From Plantago major (taxonomy: Eukaryota; Streptophyta; Magnoliopsida; Lamiales; Plantaginaceae), in assembly GCA_026545765.1 (NCBI GenBank), contig CM048840.1, positions 45,714,959 to 45,778,958 of the forward strand: 64,000 nt of DNA, written 5' to 3'. Made by a program: the position numbers and the translations under genes. Positions within the stretch are counted from its first letter, which is position 1; every line of letters starts with the position of its first letter. Positions 45,454 to 57,593 of this stretch are shown here, piece by piece. Under the pieces are notes generated by a model. That model worked only from the letters and a program-made list of their open reading frames with translations. It was not told the origin of the DNA and did not search any database.

Positions 45454-46730
45454 ATGTCTCTGAGTCTTTGCACCGTTACGAAGCGAAAACTACGAGAAAT
45501 GGAAGAACAACATGATGCTCCATCTGGAGGCCATTAGTGATGAGATGATCTATGTCATCAATGAAGGGCCTATTAAAATCAGACAACTCGAACAAATTCT
45601 TGAGGTGTCGATGGAAGAAAAGCCTCGAACAAGGAAGATGAAAGCGAGGATCATTTGCTAGTGATAGTGGTCGTGTTGCTCGTGGAAGCATTATGTATGA
45701 AGACAAGCGAGAGCTCTGGACATCGAAGATGCGAAGAGACCTGATTGGATGGTCAAGCTCGTAATATAATCATCGGATCGACACTTGAGTACATACGATT
45801 AAGCGTAGGGTGCTAAAGCGGAAAGTTGCACAGCAATTGATTGAAGAAATGCATCTTTGGGCCGAAAACCAAAGAAAACAAGTTGAAGTTCTTAAATTGA
45901 AGTTCCAAAACTTCAAGCGTCCCTGAAACTCTGGAAGAACTTGATTTCGGGTTTACTACTCTTATGAGTGATATGGCTGCACTTGGTGAAATGTGATACT
46001 CGGCCGAGAAAAGATTAAGACTATTGTCGAAGTCTCAATCCTGGGGAACACACTAAATTCTTTTATTTCAACGAGGAATGCAAATATTACTCGATGAAAT
46101 CTTATCTCATCTTGCTCTTGTATTATGAGACAACTCGGAGAGAACAAGCAATTTGAGAAGTTGCAAAGTGTTGCTCTAGTCTCTCGAGGTATACGAAAGA
46201 AAGATACCAAAGGCATCAAGAAAATGCTCTTGCGATAAGACACATGAATAAATTTGTGAGTCGAAGATTGAGAGAAGAAAAGCTAAAGAAAAGTGAAAAA
46301 GCATCTTAGCCCGAACTATCATCGATGAGAACATTCAACTAAACAACTCTCAAGACCCCATTCGGAAAGGTGTTAATCTTGAATCGCAGAGATATGAAAT
46401 GATATACGCTTCTATCAAAAGCTTTGGTCACTTGAGAGATTGTCTGCTTTAAACAAGCTCGAGACATGTGACAAGAAGGACGGAAGAAATTACAAAAGAA
46501 ATCAAAGGGCCTTCTTGGTGAAGAAAGGAAGAAGATTCAAATCGACTTGATGCTCTAGATATTGAGGCAGTTACGAAGATGGAGATTGAGATAACTCGAA
46601 CCTACCATCACGGAATTGTGTGGAATCACCAGCGTGTCGACTTGACCTTAAGAAGAATGAAATGTGTGGAGTTCTTTGAGATTCTTTGGTCGGACATCTC
46701 AACGATGAAATGTGTCTTATGGCTGATGAG
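45454..46730 (+). pseudogene. gag of copia copy 3 (severely frameshifted)
   Basis: Aligns at DNA level with the gag of copies 1 and 2 from ATGTCTCTGAG to ATGGCTGATGAG. Traces are LLRSENYEKW-type wording in broken frames, an EELDF region near 45,930, a knuckle region near 46,405-46,445 that no longer codes C-X2-C, and CLMADE before 46,730. It cannot be translated as given. Many of the breaks coincide with CAG or CTG sites of the better copies, so its true state may be less damaged than the sequence shows. Confidence 0.75.
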
Positions 46731-47910
46731 GTAACAAACATTTCACAATTTCTGTACTATGAGAGTGCTGATGGAATTGAGGATCTGGAGTTAATCAGGA
46801 GTGAATTGGATCGTTATGAGAAAGAATTTCTGGAAGCACAATCCAAAACCAGAATTCTAGAGGAAAGCAAAGAAACTCTTGAAAAAGAGGTTTCTGAGCT
46901 AACCAGTGTATCTGAGAACAAAAATGAAATAGCCCTACGAAAATCGGATATCTGAAATGAAAATTTTCACAAACTAGCCTTGGATGAACTTAATAAGAAA
47001 ATGATAAAAGCGCTTTACGAGAATGAGGAACTTGAAAGAAAGATCTATCCTTCCAATCTTATGCAAAGGCTAGTGACACTCTCACTGAGGTTCAATCATA
47101 TATCTGAGAGATCCCTCTGAGAAAGGTGGACTTGGACTTGATGAACAATCGAGTAATTCATCTCATCTGAAGAAGAGTGATGAAAGGTTGATCTTTGTAA
47201 AAATTCAACAGAATGGTTCTTCAACCACCTATAGCATTGGTCAGAAAGCTAAGGTAGTTGACAAAGGAAAAGGAGTAGCAACCTGACCTTTGAAAGAACA
47301 ACAAGTTCACAAGAAACTTGTGGGTGAAGCTTCGAAAAGAAACCTGACCCTCGGACATGTAGCCATCCACATTGCCATATTACTAGGAAAGGAAGAATTG
47401 CTTTGGAATAGGCAAATTCTCTCTTGTACCATTTTATGAAAATAAAGGCGGTGCGAGAAACTAGTAAAACTTGAAGACCGCATTGAGAAAGCGAAAGGTG
47501 TTGAAATGGCATTGGCTATCGTGCTATTGGAAAATTCCTTTACAACAATATAAGGAAGGACAAGAACAATGCATAAAGGCGATATTGCGTAGCAATAAGC
47601 GAAGTGGAAGAAATCTCAAACCAGCTGAAAAAGCTGAATGCCAAAGCTAGAAGGAACACAGACGGAAAGGCTAAGTTTCTTTGAAAGCAATCCCGAAACC
47701 GAGGTCGAAAGCACCAAAAGGAACACCTAGAAACACCTCGAAGGAAGATTGAGATCAAAATTCTGATTCTATTGTTTCTCCTTGATAAAGTTAGACAAAA
47801 CAAACTCCAAGAAATTCACTAAAATGTGGATTCCTCTTTGGAAGAATGTTTAGTCTAAGTGGTTCTATCTTTGAAGCGAGAACCTAACTCCTGTTTCTGT
47901 TTTTATGCAG
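46731..47910 (+). other. Candidate intron / alternative gag 3' end in copia copy 3
   Basis: 1180 nt, beginning GTAACAAAC after GCTGATGAG and ending TTTCTGTTTTTATGCAG before AATGCCTCTTGGACTAAGG. Inside, 46,686-46,955 stays open with a heptad-like charged region (LELIRSELDRYEKEFLEAQS, LEESKETLEKEVSELTS). A gag end with ..GSIFEART and TAA at 47,885-47,887 lies 23 nt before the acceptor, as in copy 2. Copy 1 has the two flanking exons joined exactly here. Confidence 0.75.
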
Positions 47911-50900
47911 AATGCCTCTTGGACTAAGGCTTAATGGCTATTTGATAGTGGATCACGGAAAGCACATGACGGAGACAAGCAAATCTGGTCGACTACAAAG
48001 CTTGCAACAATGGACCGGACATCGATTTCTTGAGGAGAATTAAATCCCTCTCTGGATTTGCAGCGTCAATTGGGATCCTTAACAATTCTTGGCGTATTAC
48101 ATGTTAAGGGTTTGAAATACAATCTATTTAGCATGAGCAGGTTTGCGGAAAGGATTCTTGTGAAATTTAAAGCAAAGTATTGCAAACTTATTGACAATGA
48201 GTCAAGCGAACGATCTTGGTTGCTAAGCGAAAAGCGATCTTTATGTTGCCGATTGGGCATCTGCCCTGGCGAAGAATGTCTCATGGTGAGTCAATCAGGT
48301 CACAGGAAGAGACCTTGGTTATGGCACAAAGAATGAGTCACTTGATTTTCAAAACTACGAACAAACTTGCGAAAAGAGTTAGTGGTTGGCCTTCCCAAAA
48401 CATCTTTCGAGAAAGGATGGTATACATTACACTTTGTCGGATGGGAAACAATCTAAGATCTCTTTCAAGTCCGAAATCGAGACACTCTAGTGTTAGACCA
48501 CTGCAACTATTACACATGGATCTTTTTGAATCATCTGTAACTAGTTATGCAGGAAAGAAGTATGGTCTGGTTGTTGTAGATGACTTCTCAAGATTCACTT
48601 GGGTTGTCTTTCTGAAGCCTAAATTTGATGCTAGGGTGGAGATACCAAACTTGCTGAATAAGCTTGAAGTCATGAAAATGACAAGGTATCTGCAATCAGA
48701 ACAGACCATGGTACTGAGTTTGTCAACTAGTACATAAAGGAATTTTGTACCAGCAAAGGTATACAACATCAACTTTCCTCTGTAAGAACACCACAACAAA
48801 ATGGTGTTGCAGAAAGGAAAAATAGAACACTTAAAGAAGCGACAAGGACAATCTTTGGTGACCTTTGAGATAAGTGAAGTTTATTGGGTTGAAGCTGTAA
48901 ACACAGCATGCTACACTCAGAACAGGTGTTTGAAAAACAAACACCATGACAAGACCCCTTATGAGCTCTTGGTTGATAGACCCCCTAATATTAAACATCT
49001 GAAAGTGTTTGGTTGTAGAAGTTTTGTTCTTAACAATGGAAAAGAGTATCTAAGAACATTTCAACCAAAGGCAGATGAAGGAGTGTTTCTTGGTTATTCT
49101 ATGAATAGCAAAGCTTACAGAGTTTACAACAAAGAACAAAGAAGATTGAAGAATCGTCATGTTGTATTCTATGAAGAAAGCGAAATCACCCCTTGTTGAT
49201 GAACTCTCGGAAAGGTTCAAGGAACTAATGTTAAAGGATTACGAAGAAGAACCCTCGAGAAAGGAAAAACATCATTATGGAAGCGAGGATGACTCGGCGA
49301 AGAAAAGCATGAAATGCCTAGTAACAACGAGATGATTCTCGGACATGATGAAGAATTTCCTATGAGAATTCGAAATGGCGAAGATGTTCATCGAGAGCTA
49401 ATGCGAAATGACCTCTCGGCAGGCATGTCCCGAAAGCCCTCACCTTTGAGCAAGTGTCGGACATTCAACGCCATACGTGGTACAAAATGTCATGAATCTT
49501 GAAGAAGTATCAAGTCATAATCATAGTGATTCACATTGGATCACATAGATGTTGACCTACTAGCCCCGAACCCATGATGAGATGGATCAAGGATCATCAC
49601 GCAAAGGATGTGATTGGACCAATCAATCAAGGTGTTAGGACTAGGAGAGCAATAGCGAAAATGCTAATTCTCTCTTTGGATGTTTCATCTCAAACATTGA
49701 TCCTAAAACTATTGAAGAAGCATTAAGAGACCAAGGCGGATCTACGCAATGCAAGAAGAGTTGGATCGATTTGAAAGAAACAAAGTATGGAAACTAGTTC
49801 CATTTGTAGAAGGAATATATGTGATTGGAACCAAGTGGGTTTTCAGAAACAAGATGAATGAATCTGGTGAAATAACCAGAAACAAAGCAAGGTTGGTTGC
49901 CAAGGGATTCACCCAGACTGAAGGTTTAGATTTTGATGAGTCATATGCACCAATTGCCAGATTGGATGCAATAAGACTCTTCGGCCTTCTGACTCATAAA
50001 GACTTTAAAGTTTATCAGATGGATGTCAAAAGTGCATTCTTGAATGGTGAACTTGCTGAGGAAGTCTATCTTGAACAACCACCTGGTTTTGAAGTTTCCT
50101 CAGAAAGTAGAATGGTCTATAAACTACAGAAAGCTCTATATGGACTGAAACAGGCTCCAAGAGCATGGTATGATACTTTGACCAAATACCTTCTGGAAAG
50201 TGGTTTCAAGAAAGGTGAAGTTGATAAAACTTTATTTACCTTAAATCATGATTCGAAACTGCTCTTAGTTCAAGTATATGTTGATGACATTATATTTGGA
50301 TCTAAGGACAAGCAACTTTGTGATGACTTTGCAAATCTCATGAAAAATAAGTTTGAGATGAGCATGATGGGAGAATTGAACTATTTCCTAGGATTGCAAG
50401 TCAAGCAACTCAATGATGGAATATTCATTAGTCAGACAAAGTATGCAAAAGACATGCTCACAAAGTTCAATCTTAAGCCTTCTGAAAAGAATGCTAAGAT
50501 ACCTATGAGCATAGGAACCAAAATGACCTATCTTGAATCGGATAAGAGTGTTGAAGAACACAAGTATAGGAAATTAATAGGTTCACTACTTTACCTTCTT
50601 TATCGGACGGATATTCAATATGCGGTTGGAGTGTGCTAGATTTCAAACAAATCGATGCAATCACACTATAACATTGCTATAAAAGTATTAAGGTATGTGA
50701 AAGATACGATGTAAATGTAGGTTTGTGGTATCCTAAAGAAGGTGGATTGAGTTTGGTGGTTACTCGAATCTTGACTATCTTTGGATCAATGCTTGATAGG
50801 AAAAGTACCTCGGGAACTTGGGTTTACGGGAACAAGACTTATCTCATGGTTTAGCAAGAAGCAAAACTCAATTGCAACTTCTACCACAGATTTGAATATA

Positions 50901-51211
50901 TTCTTTCTTTGGTTGTTGTGCGACACAAATTACGTGGATTCAACAACAACTCGAGACTATGGACTCGATGAAGAAAACTCCTATTTTACGTGACAACACA
51001 AGTGCTATTGCAATCACACGAATCCCAAGTTCCATGCGAACAAAGCACATTGATGTTAGACACCACTTCGCCGGAGACCATGTTGAAAAAGCGATATAGA
51101 GATACTCAAGATTGGCGAGAAGACCAACTTGCGATATCTTCACCAAGCCCTACAAGAAAGCGGTTCTTGACCTTAAGACATAATCTTGGATTGATGGAGT
51201 TACTAAGGTGA
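47911..51211 (+). pseudogene. pol of copia copy 3 (PR-IN-RT-RH, patchy)
   Basis: Protease region ~47,935 (LFDSGS-like, broken). GAG-pre-integrase ~48,325. Integrase core in a clean patch 48,480-48,700 (LLHMDLFESSVTSYAGKKYG, VVVDDFSRFTWVVFL). PQQNGVAERK at ~48,790. Integrase C-terminal part 48,860-49,195 ([35 protein letters not shown]). RT in one frame 49,749-50,639 ([51 protein letters not shown]). RNase H 50,640-51,211 is broken throughout. Copia order and family identical to copies 1 and 2. Confidence 0.88.
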
Positions 51212-52114
51212 AAAATGTCACGAATCTCTAAAATCTGAGTAAGCAAGGTAGAAAAGAAGCGCCTCGAGAACATGCTCTCGAAAGCGAGTTGTTAAGAAGT
51301 GTTGCAAAGGTTTACGGTAGCAACACTCGAAAAAAAACATTTACGGAGCAGGTATCCGGAAAGGCAAAGGTTAGTACACTCGATGAGTAAATAAGACTAG
51401 AACTTACTTACTAAGAGTGGGTCGAATACATTCGAACAAGCAATGAAGTTTCGATTCTTGAATTGAAACTATTTAGTCATAAAGAGAAAGACACACAAAG
51501 CCCGAAAGGTATAAGTTACGAAAGTCAAACATGTCGATGTCTTGTATTTTTACCATTTTGATGATAAACAATATATAGATAAGGACTTGACACTCGAATG
51601 ATAAGCTCAACGATTAAGTGTTCCTACTCTTTACTAAGTGACACGATGAATGTAGCATATTAAAAATCCATCAAATCGCACATTACCATTTGTTGATTGA
51701 TATCATTACAAGATATTCAATATAAGCCCTTGATGTATAAGCGTTTGATCTCAACGGTGAGATTAAAACAAAGCAAGTAATGTACATTTAGAAATTGACG
51801 TGGCCCACTAAGCATTTAATGAAGTACAAAGGGCGTACCACTATCTGAGATGCAAAGACACACATTCATATTGACTATATGTATGTTGTATCTATGTATG
51901 TTTATACGCTATATATATAGGAATTGGGCAAAAGACAAACACTTTTACCAAATCCGAAATTTCATACTTGCATCAAAATAGCAAAACCTCTCAAGATTTT
52001 ACGCAAAACTTCTTCAACTCGACTTCTTGTGCTTAGTCTTACGAAAAGATAGACTAATCTCGATTATTCTTGCAAAACCCTTCTATAAACACTCACTCAA
52101 AGACTACATATAAG
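51212..52114 (+). mobile_element. Spacer between pol and ORF3 of copy 3
   Basis: Non-coding, collinear with 20,558-21,323 of copy 1, including GCTATATATATAGGAATTGGGCAAAAGAC near 51,908 just upstream of ORF3. No separate gene is seen. Confidence 0.55.
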
Positions 52115-55100
52115 AGATAGCACGAAAGAAGATGACCACGAGAACCCTAAGGCGCATCTTACGCTCCTGAAAAGCAAGGAGGAAAAGAACTCAAGGTGTT
52201 GAATAAGCCTTCTAGGAGAGTTTACCCTTACATTGGAATCCAAGTCACAAGATGAATTGGGAGCTTTTCTTGTGTAGAAATATGTTTCTCTGATCATTTC
52301 TTCAAGCGGATAGAAAAGCGATATTGGGAATCTTTGAAAAGTTCCCATATCTACAAGTTTCATGTCTTTGCACCAGTGGGTATCCACCTTTGGATGTGTT
52401 GGAGTTCTACAACAACTCAAAATCTTCACAAAGTTGTGAATGATGTAGAAGAAAGTACATGCGATCTGAAGTTCAAGGACGAAATTGTCCTAGGCGCAAG
52501 ACTTTACGCAACTTATTCCGATTGAAAATCGAGGAATAATCGGCGACATCAACATCGAGGATGCCTCCATGATTCAAAGTGTTAAGGAACTATTTGAGGC
52601 AATCCAGTTGAAAATGCAAAGGTTGCCAACAAACTTTGTTACGAAAGCCATCGAACCGGTCGTCTCGAAACAACTTTGAGTACTTTGGCTCTCATTACGG
52701 TCCGTTGCTTTGATGGCAACAAAGGTGGAGTAGACCGGATAAGCATGGAGAGATGGATGATGATGCATCTTGAATAAGAAGCATGAAGGCGAAACCCACT
52801 TCAATTGGAAATCGCCTTGACAAATTTCTTGGGCACATTGAGAATTTGAGCCTAAAATCATCAATGGCCTTCTTTGAGACAAAGGCGATATGCATTTGGT
52901 CTCGAATTTGCTACGATTCGGAAACAATGGGAATAACTCTCGAAGAGACAAGAATTCCCGATCACCAACTCTCTTTTCGACATGCCTTTGAAGAAAAGGG
53001 AGAATTGCTGAGAAAGCTCAAAAGCGGAAGAGCTTGAAGTTGCCCCAAAGGTGAAGAGGTCTCGAGCAAGCTCTGCTCGACCTCCGGTTACCAAGAAAGA
53101 GGACTCAAGAAAGAAAGCCTCTAAGTCCCAAAGTGTACAAAAAGCTTACGGAGCAAGATCTCGAGAAGATGTTGTTGACGGAAAACAACACCGAAGCCCA
53201 GAATTACGAGGCAATTTGCTCGAAATCTCCAGAGATGATAGAAATATCATAGATGGGTCAGCTCCCAATCTGGATAGTGACTCTGATGATGATGTAGTAC
53301 TTACACAAGTATTCAAAAAGTCCAGGATTGAGACCTATGGAGGAGCATCAAGCTCAGCCCCTCAGAAAGAAAGGAGCCCCTCATCCGGCGGGAAGAAGAA
53401 GGCTGGATGAGGAAGATAGAGTGATGGAAGATGTTGACATTGCTTCCACATTCATAATGCCCGACTTAATGTGGTGAAGAAAACCTGTTCTTGAGCAGGT
53501 TCCTCGACCGAGAGAGCTCAACTCTCGAAAGGGATCAAGCGAGATGGAGACTCGAAAGATATTATAGAGGAGACCAATAATGAGCAAAGAGAGGCTGGAA
53601 ACTCCACTAGTCGAAGACCCAAACTCGACTGACTCTATTCGATGTGAAGAAGTTTGTATCTAACTTGTCGACATTAAAATGTTAACTTGTTACTCATAAG
53701 CTTCATTTATTCTGAGCCGATTTGAGACACAATTTCGGGAGAAGAAAACTTGTCCACTCCTTGAATCGAAGAGGTTACTCGACCTCGGAACATCGAAGAG
53801 CACATTCCACGGTAGTAAAGTTATCTGCACAAGAAATAACTAACTTAAATTTGCTCTAATCTTATGTTACGATATTCTTAAATGTCTCTTATTAGGCTAC
53901 AAGCGAGAAAGTAGTGGAGGTGGAACCGACACCCTAACACGAAGAGTTTCAGGTGAAAAGCACTCACTGAGGAAGTATTCTTGAGCCTTACATTGAGAAG
54001 GTAAGTGTCGATAAACTTTCCTTAAGAAAATTTTGGTAAAATTCACTACTTAATCAATATGTTTGTTCTATCTTACAGGCTCAATCGGAAGAACACTTGG
54101 CCGAGAGAATGTGATCTTATCTCCTCGAGAGAAACTAAAGCTTTGAACAAGTAGTATCTGAAGAAAGGTTCGAAACCCCAAGGTTTACGAGAAAGATCTG
54201 TGAGCTTCCTCACTTGAAAGTAAGCGAAGTCTCAGAAAGCATTTTTCCACTTATCTTTTCTGATAACAAGTTTCTAAACATATTTGATTATATTTCTAAG
54301 GTTCAATCAGAAATAAAGGATGCTGAGGATCAGACTTCTCCTCACATCAAGGTATCTGAGGCCTCTGTGCCCAAACAAGCGAAGTCAAGCAAATGAGCTA
54401 GTGTTTCTACGGGTATGCTCGAAAGCTTACTTTTGCACAGATACTAACACAAGTAGTTTGAACAAAACTAACTTGATCCCTTTCTTTCGGGCTCAAAGTC
54501 TAGTGCCACTCGACTTACTCCAAGCCTTTAAGAAGCACTCTCAAGAAACATCTAAAGTGCTTGGACAATGGCGAGAAACTTCGAAGGCCGATCTTTCTGA
54601 AATTGCAAGAGTAATTGACATCCTAGAGAAAAGGGCCATAGCAATCAATCTGGAAGTCCTTATCCATGCTATGTTTCCCACAGAATCATATTCTTTTGCG
54701 ACTCTGATGGATGATAACTTCTTAAATAAAGTAGCACAAAGACTTATAGCAGACTTTCAAGTGGCGATGCTCAAACCAGGCGGATGGTGACCCGTCTGCA
54801 TTGCCCAAAGCTCACAACCTACCCTTACGAGCAAGAAGAAGTAAATGGGAGGATGATCACAATTCCTAATGTGATCAACTGGTTTCTGAAGATGAGGAGG
54901 AAGCGGAGAATGACTACCAGAACCTCCTTAGCATCCAAGTCGAAGACAAGAAAAGGATGATGATGATGATGATCGAATGATGATCTAACAGAAGCGGCGG
55001 GATTGAAAGCTAGCAAAGGAAGTGCGAAAAGGCTACTCCTTCAATGCTCGAAAGCCCCATCATCATCACCACCAAAGTCTCATCAAAATACCCAGCGAAA

Positions 55101-57226
55101 TTTGAACAAGACCTGATTGAAGAAATCACGGAGATGAGTTCGAGTTGAACAACTCAGAAAGGTGTTGGAAGAAGAAAAGAGAATCAGCATTGAGTGTCAA
55201 GCTCTTGTTGATGAAAAGGAGGCCAAAATCAAGAAGCTCAAAGAAGCTAATGCCAAGGAATTGGCACTCCTAGATGAGCAAAGAAATCTGAAGGATGCCA
55301 TTGTTGTCACAGCTGCTGAGATAGATGCCATAGATGACAATGATGATGAAGAGCATGATGCTGAGGCTGCATCAGAAAGACCTTCTACATCTTCTCAGAA
55401 GGCCAACACACTTGATGGAAAACAGAAGAAGATTGCCAATTTGCAAACAATCCAAGAAAAGGATTATAGCGGTGATCTTTGAAGAAAACCGAAACTTGAT
55501 CACCCCTGAAGAAGATGAGAGGCTAATCACTAAGGAAAAGCTAGCCCTTCTGGCTCCTCAAATTTTCTCTTCTCCAGGTGCTTCAAGAAGTGATGAGCAC
55601 AGGTCAAGAACAGCTGTTTTCTTGGAACTAAGAGACAGACTTGTTGCTCAAGACAACCAAGTCCTACAGTCGGTCCCAAAAGAGATGAAAGATTTGGCTG
55701 CTGCATTACTAAATAGAGCAACCAGCATAGCTCTCTCTCAGAAAGACTTAGCCTGATCAGGGAAGAAGACTGCAACAATGCCAATCAAGCACTAGCAGAT
55801 GCTACTTATGCCACTCAACAAGCTGAGGCTATTCTAAAGCCTCTTGAAGAGCTCAACAGAAAAGAGCAAGTGTTGGTTAGGCAAAACAAGGACATGAAAG
55901 AAGAAATCCAAGAATTGGTCAGGGTGCATAACAACCTCCAGAAGAACTTTGAATCACTCTCTGAAGCTTATGCTATCATGAGCCAGTCATTCATGACTAA
56001 GGGGGGAGGAGAGATGCCTCAGAAAGGCAGAGGAAGAAAAAGAAACCAATCAAATCTCCCCTCCTCAAGTCAACTAGTCATTAAGGACACCACTGGAGAC
56101 ACCCTTGCTGAAGAAGTTATTCCAGATTAACCAGCCAGAAAGCTGAGAAGTATGGTCACTAGGGGTACCAAGTCCCTTAGGATCTCAGATGGGAACAACC
56201 AGAAAGCTTCTGAAGAAGAAAATCAAGAAGAAGGTGAGGTAAGAGGTCAAGAGAGCTGCAAGCCTCACAATTGGAACATCAATGATGATGATGAGGATGA
56301 ATCTGATACAGATGATCATCCACTTCACAAAAGAAGAAGGCAAGCAAGCCCCTTACAACCTCCTCTAGCAGCAAGGCCATTAGCAGCCAGAACCCCTTCT
56401 GTAAATACCAAGTCAATTCAAGGGACTTCCACCAGCACAGCCCCAAGGCAGGAAGAAAGAGTCACAGGATCTCCTGACAGAAGGCCACCTAACAGATAGG
56501 CAAGAAGGTATATTCAGTTTGGCAGAGCAAACAAAGAAACTCATCAAGAAAAGCCAACTGATGCCCACATTGAGTATGTGAAGACCAGTAATAAAGAGTC
56601 TTCATATAGGTGCATTCTGAACAAGAAAGGGTATTGGATTACGGGCGCAACATCTACTTGTCAATGATAAGTTTTCAACTCCCATCTTGACGGATCCTAA
56701 AATGGAGTGAAGGCAAGCCAAAGTTGCTAAAACATGAGCACCTTCATGCCTGGCTAAACTTTGAGGTTGAAAAGAGAAATGATGCCAGAAAGATGGACCT
56801 TTCTTTTCCTTGTCCTTACCCCAAGCCAGAAGATGTGTACAAGACAAGAAAACTGGATGGTAGCTAAAGCAAGCAGAACAAGCTAGGTGTTCATCCCTAT
56901 AAGTCATTCTACATGACAAAGGATGAATATCTGGATGATATTCACTATCTGGAAGAAATTTACAAGTATTTCAACCTATCTGAGCTGCAAGTAGACCATG
57001 CACAGGTGGGAAAATACTCTTGGGTCGAACACTTTACGAAGAAAAACTACAATCTTGGCAAGAGTTACCATGAAATTTGTATCTTATCCGGAAAAGGCGA
57101 ACTTTACATCGGAAGGATACTATGACTATGTCGAGAATGCGAAAAGTGGATGATTATGTCATTGATCGAGAAAGGGTCTTTGAAGAACTTGAGGTTTCTG
57201 AACCTAAGTTATTTTTGAAGACTTGA
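52115..57226 (+). pseudogene. ORF3 of copia copy 3 (full extent, intron-like gaps, broken)
   Basis: Starts at the position of ATGGCCCCAAAG in copy 1 (here ATAGCACGAAAGAAG) and ends EELEVSEPKLFLKT then TGA at 57,226. Open parts include 53,051-53,410 (basic, Ser-rich), 54,320-54,790 (LLQAFKKHSQETSKVLGQWR; HAMFPTESYSFATLM), 55,162-55,482 (coiled coil LVDEKEAKIKKLKEANAKEL), 55,334-55,756 (helical; AALLNRATSIALSQKDLA) and 55,870-56,130 (VRVHNNLQKNFESLSEAY, RGRKRNQ). Gaps with GT...AG-type ends: ~53,815-53,897, 54,001-54,079, ~54,221-54,300 and ~54,411-54,490. Unknown family. It is in the position of the env-like gene of Sirevirus-type elements but shows no signal peptide or membrane span. Confidence 0.6.
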
Positions 57227-57593
57227 AGACTAGTATATTAGAATGTTTACTTGGAGCTTGGACTCTCCTATTGTTCTAATTTACTTAGTATGTTTTGTTA
57301 CTTTTTGTAATCTTGCTGATTGTTTCTGAATTTCTCTATCTGTAAAAGTTGCATCTCACTCTGTAAACTGTACCTATCTGAAGATCATACTCTCAGATAC
57401 ATTTTAATAGATGACAACTTATCAGCAAAGGTCACTTCTTGTGATTTGGTTGATGTTTACTTTCGCATAATTGACTAAAATTGAATATCATTTGAAATGA
57501 TTAAGTGGTGGATTGTTTTCTCTTCCAGGTTTACAAATTTGTAATAGGACTTTAAAAGATAGTCATGGATGACTGATCAAAAAGGGGGAAATT
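57227..57593 (+). mobile_element. 3' non-coding tail and polypurine tract of copy 3
   Basis: Non-coding tail homologous to 38,053-38,378. The PPT AAAAAGGGGGAAA (57,579-57,591) primes plus-strand synthesis just before TTTGTTAGG. Confidence 0.8.
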
